Shown piece after piece: positions 55,101 through 64,000 of a stretch of DNA of 64,000 nucleotides. This DNA comes from Phymorhynchus buccinoides. Lineage: Eukaryota; Mollusca; Gastropoda; Neogastropoda; Raphitomidae. The first letter of the stretch is position 1. Every line of letters starts with the position of its first letter. The notes beneath the pieces were generated by a model. That model was not told the origin of the DNA and searched no databases. It worked only from the letters and a program-made list of their open reading frames with translations. Location: the NCBI GenBank assembly GCA_017654935.2, contig CM065710.1, forward strand, positions 28,352,285-28,416,284. The letters are read 5' to 3'. The position numbers and the translations under genes were made by a program.

Positions 55101-58100
55101 GCTTTTAAATGAGTAGGTTGATGCACTTTCTTCAGCTAGGCTAAACTTTAGATTGTGATTTATCAAAATGGCCGACAGTCACCCTACCAACTTCAAATGC
55201 TTATAACTCTAAAATGGAAAACGTTACAAGAATGGTTCTTATATCATTTGAAAGAGAATTGTCTGAAGTTCATAGCTGGACCATTATCTCAGAATGGTCA
55301 TTTTGACACTTAATGTCCCTTTCACTGGGTCACGTTTTAATAACACACCAATGGGCACTCTTCGGGGGAAGATATGACACAATTTTGGCTGACAACACGC
55401 ACGCTTTGCTTTACACTACATACACGTCTAATAATAACAATATGCTCCTGAACCAATATTTTTAAATTTAAAAAACCCATCTATAATACACCTTGCATTC
55501 ATAGAATCACCCTCATTACATATTCAAAATGGCATCTCTAGTAACTTGAGGAGAGAAAAAAAAGATTAGGAAGGCAAACAATTTTGTTTTTCATCTTTCA
55601 ATTGGGATTCAGTTCCAAACACTTTTTTTTTTAAAATCACATCAGTTTTAATCCAGAAGCTCTACATAAAAATCTGTTTAGTTTTTAGTGATCAAACATA
55701 ACATCGAAAATGCAAAACTTTGGCACATAATTGAGGTATCCAGCTAAGCGTAATCTACAATCATCTAAAAAATACCATGGACTTTTTGAGACTTAGTGAA
55801 CCATACGCTCGTACGAGTGGGGCTAATCCTCTCTAAAATTAGTTGGGGATAAAGAATTCTAGAGAGACATGAATATTTGAGGTATCTACGAAAGTTATTA
55901 GCGTGATAATCTGCAATCTGCCCTCTGGCGTGAAAAATATCGACTGTTTAATTGTTTTCTGAATATCGTACATATACATCCAATCAGAAATAGTGTTTCC
56001 CTTACGAAATAAGCGTCTGCTAGACTTTCAGGACTGATAATTTGGAGCAAGAGCAAATCAATTCTCTTGCAGGAAGAATCCTGTTAGATCAGTTCTACAA
56101 ACATCAATAATTATATGATGGTTGCATGGATGTCCTGAATTGCAGGATTTTAATTTAAGATTTTGTTGTCTTGTCTTATCCTGCCTTAAAGACTCCAGGA
56201 ATAATCCCAACAGCCAAAGCAAGCATTTGAACACTATGGTACAAATGCACCAGTTTAGAGATGAGAACATTACGTGTGTGACCGACCGTTTTTTGATTAC
56301 CCCGCCACGTGGGCAGCCACACTCCGACTTCGGAGGATTTTGAGAAGCAACGATTTACACACACACACTTGTACAATAAAAAGGGCCTATATAAGCATTT
56401 GCTATATTCAAAGGAATGTAGCACTTGTTCTAGTCTAGAGGGGTGAAAAAGAGCAGTAAATGTGTGTGCGCTGCCCCTGCACTCCGCCGGGGCCGCCCCC
56501 TTGCAGGATGTTTTAAACTTCCCAGGAGCACCCATGTGATTGAAATATCAATATTGGTCGATCTCAATTCTCATTGGCCGTCAACATGTTTCACGGTTTC
56601 AGTGATAAACTTGACGTTTTTTTAGCTGGATTCTTTCCATTGATAATTGTCGCATAGCTCTCTATCCAATCGTTCATTAAAACCCCTTGAATTCTGCCTC
56701 GTAGTTTGTACCCTACTTGTAGGAATGTCGGTTTTGGGGGGTAAAAATTCAAAATCCTAGGTGAAATGCACTAATTTTTATAATTTTTTTAAAACCCATT
56801 TTTTTTATTTCTTCGCTTTGCATGAACAAGTGCTGGAAGGACATAACATAAACAATGGAAAATGCTCATTTCCTCAAAATGTATTTCATAATTAACGAAA
56901 TAAAAGAAAATAGTACAAGAAATATTTGAAGGCAAATTTTGGGGGGGATAAGTAATGAAAATGTGAAAGAAAGTATCTTCTAAAAGCTGTATGCGTTTCT
57001 TTTTGTTGTTGTGGACAGTATACATTTTGCAGTAAGCAAACCAATATTCATCACATGCTAATAATATAGCAGGAATCTGATCCTGAATCTACGAAACTGT
57101 TGAATAAAAAATTTTTTAAACCAATCTACGAAAGCTTAAAACCCCCCACAAAACACCACATTAATACGACCGACTTCTCAGGCAACATTTCATCAAAAGG
57201 AACCTCCCACCCACACACGCACTCTCTCTCTTGCATTACATACAATTTACGCCTACAAGTCGCAGCACTGATTTCTATATCATTTCAATCAACTCAACAC
57301 AAAAATCATCATACCCTTTTTTTTTCCCGAAAAAAAAAGATGAAAACATTCATCGATACGTTTTATTCTTTTAATGATTCTAGTCGTACCGACCCCTCTA
57401 CCCCCTCTCCCCAACATCCCCCTTTGATGCTGTCGCCGTGTGAGGGGGAGGGAGGGGGGAACGCCACCGTCCATTCACCCCATACTATCCCACGTCCTAG
57501 GGAAATCACATGACTTAAAACGTCCAATCAACATGATTGAAGCAAATGGATAGATACCCGCACAGTTTTCATAAATATTACAAATGGATTTGACATTTCG
57601 TTCATTTCAACATTCGTGGGCGAACGAAGGGACATTGATTGGTTAAACCTTAGGAACAGGAAAGAGAGAGAGAGAGAGAGGAGATGGGGTGGGAAAGATG
57701 AGATCGTATTTCACTTCTACACTAAAGAAACTCCGCCCCGTGGGGATACCAGGGGGTCTTTTGTATAAATAGTTCTCCCACCTTCTGTGCTTGTAACTTC
57801 CTCTAATCTGTCACTCTCTTTGACTCTGCCTTTTCCCTTTTGCTTGCTGTCATCTACTATCTTTCTGCCTTTTTACCGGTCCATCCGTTCTCGTGCCTTT
57901 TTTTTACACGAAACACTTTCAAAAACATTTCCCAAAAACATTTCCTCCAGCCGAAGTCGAACTTGTTGGGCCTAACTATTTCTTAGTTAGGCGCATAGCG
58001 GCAGCATGACGCATCTGCGCTCATAATTGACAGGAAACTGAGCGAGCGATCGAAAAAGAAGAAACTCTAGATCTATCGACATCCATGCTTCACAGAACTT

Positions 58101-59750
58101 ATCTAATGTGCCGATTGACTAACACAATTCCATCATTTACTCATGGCATATGATCATTGTCATAATAATAGAGTAGTTATTTAGCACCCATCCTAGGAGA
58201 TCAAGATATAAGGATCAAGATGTAAGTCCTTGGTACAAGAACAATGAGGTTTTATACCGAAAATTCTCTGCCCCTGTCTCGTGCCCTCCCTGAGATGTGA
58301 ACGACTTAAGATTCTCGCCCTTGCCTGTAGTAGTATATATACATGGGTGCTACTCCCAAAAATGAAAAAAATACTGAAAGGCAGGGGTCCAGGGGCCGCC
58401 CAGACCCCTGGCGGGGTACAGGGGCAGCGCCCCGTTGGGGGGTTCAGGGGGGCAACGTTGCGCGCAGGTTGCAAATCTCTTTCCTGCTTTTCGTCTTCTC
58501 TTTTTGACGCATCTTCCTTGCGTTTCTAGGCAGGAGCTTTGCATTCAAGCCCACCTCTTATCGGTTAGGCAAGGGAGGTTGGAGGGTGAAATCGTCTCAA
58601 TAGTTGTTGCTCCAAGGGCAATATATTTAAACGTCTTGAACTCAACATTCCCTTCTTCTTCTTCGCCTTAGGTAGCCAACTTCATCACGTTGAAGATTCT
58701 TGCTGCACTTTAGGGGGTAGTACGGAAAAGAAAGAAAATAAGTTCAGCAAAGATACTGTAGAAAGTTGTTAGTAGAAGGTTGTACGTCCTCATAGCAGTT
58801 GTTCATCAACGAACGTTGGTCTTGGGAAAGGGTCGGTTGGGAGGCGCTGTAGTAAAATCAGTGGTAGAAAGTGAACTGATGAGATATTATGGGGAGAAGA
58901 TAGAGCCCAAAACAGTCAGGGAAAACTGAAGTATTTTTAGATACACCGGGATACTAAAAAAAAAGAAAAGACTTTACAACACTGTAAACTGAAAAGCCTA
59001 CCCTTGCATTTTCTTAGTCCTACCAACAACCCCCTCCCCCAACCTCTAAAACCATTCCTCCCTTCTACCCCCCCCCCCCCCCTCCTCCACACACCTCTCT
59101 CTCTCTTCCTCATTTCCAGTTGTCTATGTGAGGGAAGATTGAATAAAGAGGCTTGTGCTGTGCTTTGTGGTGCGTGTGTGTGTGTTGAGCATGTGTGTGA
59201 GCATGCATGTGTGCGTACATGCGCGCGTGTGTGTGTTTTGGTTTTTTTTGTGTGTGTCTGTATGCATGTGTGTGTGTCTATCTGCGTGCGTACATTGTGT
59301 GCGAGTGTATTTGTATGTGTATCCTCTAACGTTTGTGTATGTGTGTTGGTGTATGTGGTCAGTCCGTGCAACTCAGTTGCTATGGCTTACTGAATGAAAG
59401 ATGAATAATGAGTCGGTGTCGATAAATGTGTGTGTGAGAGACAGAGTTGCTTTGTATACGCGTTGTTGCTGGTTTGCGTCATTCTTAAACACTATTTTTG
59501 TTGTCTACTTGTTGATGAATATTCGATTGTAAAGCGCTTTGGGCTCATTTGAGGTAAAGCGCCATATAAATGTACTACTACTATTATTATTATTTCCATT
59601 GTCCACATTATCTAAGCACAGGACTCTCTTTCTCTCTCAATTAAGACCACAATATGCTAGGAATTATTCTTCTTTTCCTTCTTCCAAGCGTGGACAGACA
59701 GACAGACAAGGCCGGCAGACAGAGCGGAGGTCGGGTCGTCGTCGCCGTGG

Positions 59751-59861
59751 TTACAGCATGCATCGCACCATGTAGTTGAGGATGCCGCCGTGTCGGTAGT
59801 AGGTCAGCTCCACCTCGGTGTCGAACCGGGCCTTCACCTGGAAGCTGCTGCCGTCTTCCAC
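59751..59861 (-). CDS. ACO1: ACO1/IRP1 terminal coding exon, copy B
   Basis: It is the same as 28157-28267: VEDGSSFQ through MVRCML and TAA (59751-59753), with the same splice site. If copy B is a real duplicate it belongs to a second ACO1 gene whose 5' part lies beyond the right edge. If it is a haplotig it is the other allele. Confidence 0.93.
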   Translation of the reverse strand: MEDGSSFQVKARFDTEVELTYYRHGGILNYMVRCML

Positions 59862-62251
59862 CTTTTGCCATGGGGAAAAAACCAACAACAACAAATTATT
59901 ATTCTAGTTTAAAGGGGCACCCTGACGGATGAGTTTTTGCAAGAAACACGTCCAGATCAGCAGGAAAACACCCTTTACAGAGATCGCAACACTCACTTTG
60001 CTCTGAAATCAAACCGTCAAAAAGGAGATTCAAATTCTTTCACCCAAAGAGAAGGCGTTTGCCGTCTCTTTTTGAATGGCCGCCTGCGTTTAGACCAAAT
60101 CGTTTGCACGAACTTTTCGCAATACAAGCCTTTTTATTTTATTTTTTATAAATTTCATACAGTTTATCTAAAGGAGTTTCGCTCACAACAAAGGAAATAG
60201 CTCCTTTTTTTCTTCTTTTCTGCACTACAAAAAAAGAAAACGCTTCAACCACAACCACCTCCACCAACCCCGTCCAAAATGGCTACTCTCTCCGGCATCT
60301 CCGCCAAGGAAAAATCTCCGTTTTTACAGTTTAATTTCTAAGAAACCAGAGCAAAGTGAGTGTTCCGATCCTTGAAAAGGCTGTCTTCCTGGTGACCTCG
60401 ACGTGTTTCTTGCAAAAACTCATCCGTCCGAGTCCACCTTTAAAAACACTTCCTCTAATCTGTCACTCTCTTTGACTCTGCCTTTTCCCTTTGCTTTCTG
60501 TCATCTACTATCTTTGCCGATTCTCCTGCCTAACCCCCACCCCCCCCACCCCCAAAAAAAAATTCTTCCAAATAATGTTCTCTTTTGTGTTCCTCCGAAA
60601 TCAGAATGGATACCGGGGGGGTGTCTTGTGTAAATAGTGTCCCCACCTTCTGGAAGTTCTGTGCTTGTAACTTCCTCTAAAGGGGATCTTTTATATAAAT
60701 AGTCCCCCCACCTTCTAGTGTAAGTTCTGTGCTTGTAGCTTCCTCTAATCCGTCAAACTTCTCTTTGACTCTGCCTTTTCCCCTTTGCTTACTGTCAATC
60801 TACTATCTTTCTGTCTTACCGGTCCATTCTCCTGCCCCCTTTTTTTTTTCAAGAAACCATTTCCGAAAAGATTTCCTCCAGCCCCCAAAAGTCGGGACTT
60901 GCTGGGCCTAAAACTATTTCTTAAGTTAGGCGCACAACGGCAGCATGACGCATCTGCGCTCATAACAGACGATTTTGCAACAATGGCATTGAAGCTTAAA
61001 ACCGCAGGATGCGAGTCAGCGACTTGCAAACATTTTTTTTAGAAAAATAAGGGGTGACCAGTTGCTACAAAGTGATAGAACTTGCAAACTGTGACGTAAA
61101 AATATAAATGACATCAAATTTTAGAATGACGCACTGCGATCTACATGCTGTGTGTCTCCTCAAACACACGAAGCGAGGGCTGGGGATCTACCTGAAGGTA
61201 GAGTAACTTCCCCTGTTTGACCGATTGAATTAGGCGAGATCACTCCCACACACCATGAAATTACTCCCCTTATTATTATTTCCGAACAATTCCTATTGAC
61301 AGCAAACTGTCTGAGTGATTGAAGAAGGCCAGGCATGGTAGTGGGGGCAAAGTGAGTTTCGCGGAAGAATATCCAACCGATTCTGCATTTCATTTGAAAG
61401 ATGTCGACTCAAACTAAAATGATGAAGTTGGGCGTCAAAATGAAGAAGAAGAAGAAAAAGAAGCACTAGGATCACAAATCTGGAAACGTGTGGCGTGAGC
61501 TAGGCCGCACACGACTGCTAACTTCGGCGGGAAGTTGCTCGTTCAGTCATTCACATCCGGTTCCGCGAAGCGATTGCATAGGTTTTAACGCACGTAATTT
61601 TTAGGCACCCGAGCAAATTTTTACCCCGGCTTTTGTTTTTTGGGGTCAAATTTTCCAGGGTTCGTACAGATCTGTGTACAAAAAATTCCAGGACATTTCC
61701 AGGACCAGTTTACTAAATTTCAAGGACTCAATCTGGCATACCAGTCAATGCCGGTTTCGTTCCCGCCTGAGCTCCGCCTGTGTTGCTTGTACTTCTGGCC
61801 TTGACAATGGCTTTTTGCAGCACTCTCGCCCATGCTGGCGATGTCAAAGTTCTTTTTACATACTGTGCAATTAGCTTTCAGTTTTGAACCATGTGTTGAC
61901 GGAGCTAACCAGCTCTGATATTTTTTTGGGCAGTCAAACATCATTGAAAATGCAGTCTTCTTTACCGGAGAACGGAAGTACGGTAAAGGGAAGTGTTGAT
62001 GAAAAACTGATTGTAAAGCGCTTTGGGCTCACCTGAGGTAAAGCGCTATATAAATGTACTATTATTATTATTATTTTCCAGGAGTTTTGGGGCCTTTGCT
62101 GTTTTTCAAGCCCTGGAAAAGGCCATGTCAATTTTCCAGGACTTCTCAAGGTTTCAAGGACTCTGTACGAACCCTGAATTTTCACTTTTCGTGGGTTTTC
62201 CTCGATTCGTGGAGGTCTACCATGCCTGGAAGACGAAGAAGCTGAACTGAC

Positions 62252-62437
62252 CTGAACGTCCAGCACGTGGCCGGTGGTCATCTCGGGGGGCAGGGTGATG
62301 GTGAAGGACTCCCTGCCGGTCAGCCCCAGGGAGGTGGCGGTCTGGCCGGGCATGTACTGCAAGGGCAGGATGCCCATGCCAACCAGGTTGCTGCGGTGGA
62401 TGCGCTCGTAGCTCTCCGCGATCACCGCGCGCACACC
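62252..62437 (-). CDS. ACO1: ACO1/IRP1 exon ([16 protein letters not shown]), copy B
   Basis: It has the same 62 codons and borders as 30680-30865, with no difference seen by eye. The transposon ending 23 bp from its donor is also present, so that insertion predates the separation of the copies. Confidence 0.93.
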
Positions 62438-62990
62438 CTGACAACAAACAACAAGACACACACACACCTGTTCACAACTGCAAGTGTGCTTCTTCTTCTT
62501 CTGCCTACTAAACAAAGGTACCCTTCCATACAAGATCATAGATAAGTTAGCACCAAAATATCTTATTACCGTATTTTTCGGATCATAAGCGCCTTATGAG
62601 GCGTTTTGATGTCATGTTTGTGATGTAAAAAAAAAGGAATGACGTCAAGTGAGATTGTGAAAAAAATAATGATTAATTATTTGATTGCCTTTAATGTTTT
62701 TGTTATCAATGTAAAGCGCACTGAGCTCATGTGAGAAAGAGCGCTATATAAATTCCCAGTGTTATATGATCAGAACGTCGAATCTTGAGACCGATAAAGT
62801 TGTGTATGAGGGAGTCATTGCGGCATGCTCTCTTGTTTAAATATGTTATTTTCTCGTGTGAATTGTACTGTACCTTTCAATGCGACAGCAAGCAAAACTT
62901 CATTGTTCATTTGAACGGGGATAATCAATATTGATTAGTTGATTAACTCCCACACACCACCTGCCTCCCTCCCCCACCCCCCACACTGAC

Positions 62991-63113
62991 CAGAATCCAG
63001 GGTCCTTTGGCGGCCCAGTCGCGGGACGACCCCGAGCCGTACTCCTTGCCGGCCAGAATGATGACGGCCCGCCCCTCTTCCTTGTAGCGCATGGCGACGT
63101 CGTAAACATCCAT
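62991..63113 (-). CDS. ACO1: ACO1/IRP1 exon ([10 protein letters not shown]), copy B
   Basis: It has the same 41 codons and borders as 31419-31541, with no difference seen by eye. The next upstream exon ([12 protein letters not shown]) would lie beyond the 48-bp array, past the window end. Confidence 0.93.
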
Positions 63114-63349
63114 CTGCATAGCACAGTACATTGTGACATGTGTACATAATTATACACAGAATGATGGAATGGACCGGTAAGGCAGAAAGATAGTAGTAGA
63201 TGACAGTAAGCAAAGGGAAAAGGCAGAGTCAAAGAGAGTGACAGATTAGAGGAAATTACAAGCACAGAACTTCCAGAAGGTGGGGGAACTATTCATACAA
63301 AAGACCTCCCCACGGCATCCCCAACGGGGGGAGGTTACATACAGACGGA

Positions 63350-64000
63350 TAGATAAATGACGGGGACACATAGAGACGGGGACACATAAACACAGAAACG
63401 GGGACATAGAAACACAGAAACATGTAGAGACGGGGACACATATGATAAATACAGAAACGGGGACATAGAAACACAGAAACATACAGAGACGGGGACACAT
63501 AGAGACAACAGGGACATATAAACACAGAAACATACAGAGACGGGGACACATAGAGACAACAGGGACATATAAACACAGAAACATACAGAGACGGGGACAC
63601 ATAGAGACAGGGACATATAAACACAGAAACATACAGAGACGGGGACACATAGAGACAGGGACATATAAACACAGAAACATACAGAGACGGGGACACATAG
63701 AGACAGGGACATATAAACACAGAAACATACAGAGACGGGGACACATAGAGACAGGGACATATAAACACAGAAACATACAGAGACGGGGACACATAGAGAC
63801 AGGGACATATAAACACAGAAACATACAGAGACGGGGACACATAGACTGATAGAGACAGGGACATATAAACACAGAAACATACAGAGACGGGGACACATAG
63901 AGACAGGGACATATAAACACAGAAACATACAGAGACGGGGACACATAGAGACAGGGACATATAAACACAGAAACATACAGAGACGGGGACACATAGAGAC
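63350..64000. repeat. 48-bp minisatellite in ACO1 intron, copy B (partial)
   Basis: It has the same unit as 31779-32630 and is cut by the window end. Two successive units carry gagacaacaggg where copy A has one. Confidence 0.93.

Larger units (their letters stand above)
50054..64000. repeat. Copy B of the duplicated segment
   Basis: This is a near-identical repeat of 18671-32440 in the same orientation. It holds counterparts of all its elements: palindromic MITE at about 50393-50806, CAGGCATGG element 51271-51454, (GA)n 51807-52245, fold-back 52903-53039, SINEs 53980-54256 and 57735-58045, MetaSINE-like 54266-54640, GTGACCCAGC element about 54912-55333, family B 56178-56340, inverted-repeat element about 59907-60448, nested hAT about 61656-62176. 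Differences are scattered single bases, short indels and one rearranged stretch (about 55640-55910). Confidence 0.93.

Overview
The window is eukaryotic. It has spliced genes with GT-AG introns, dense simple-sequence DNA, minisatellites and many small transposable elements, and no operons. A tRNA-derived SINE with a MetaSINE-like core, a CR1/jockey-type LINE tail and the overall repeat style suggest a lophotrochozoan, most likely a mollusc and plausibly a gastropod; the species cannot be named from this sequence.

Layout. (1) 1-8.4 kb, + strand: the last two coding exons of a SECIS-binding protein 2 gene (SECISBP2/SECISBP2L family). Exon 331-485 and terminal exon 4590-5951 flank a repeat-filled intron. 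(2) 8.4-28.1 kb: intergenic DNA with no gene I can recognise, made of nested DNA transposons, MITEs, SINEs and tandem arrays. (3) 28.1-47.1 kb, - strand: twelve exons of a cytosolic aconitase / iron regulatory protein 1 gene (ACO1/IRP1). They run from the part encoding VELDLSTVVPCC to the stop codon, and include the CTNTS and GCMTC Fe-S cluster cysteine segments. The N-terminal third is absent, and one expected exon between 35.7 and 40.6 kb was not found. (4) 36.2-48.5 kb is rich in small indels that break the reading frame inside conserved exons, which looks like unpolished sequence. It ends in a 500-base N gap (48503-49002). (5) About 50.05-64.0 kb is a near-identical second copy of about 18.67-32.4 kb, including the last three ACO1 exons. 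It is either an uncollapsed haplotype joined in tandem or a very recent tandem duplication.

The most unusual feature is in the ACO1 introns. At least six intron ends carry tandem repeats whose unit contains the edge of the neighbouring exon together with its splice site. One array repeats a coding segment (GLLAKKAVEAGLSVKPY) with its 3' splice site about five times. Another repeats the exon end carrying the first Fe-S cysteine ([12 protein letters not shown]) with its 5' splice site about six times.

Transposon families defined here by their ends and target-site duplications are: a 0.3-kb SINE-like element with a (GAA)n tail and a structured 3' end; a palindromic MITE with telomere-like repeats in its arms; two CAG...CTG families with 6-bp target duplications; piggyBac-like TTAA MITEs; and a pogo-like element enclosing its own minisatellite. 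The two genes are convergent and both concern trace-element biology (selenium and iron), but nothing in the sequence shows that they are co-regulated.
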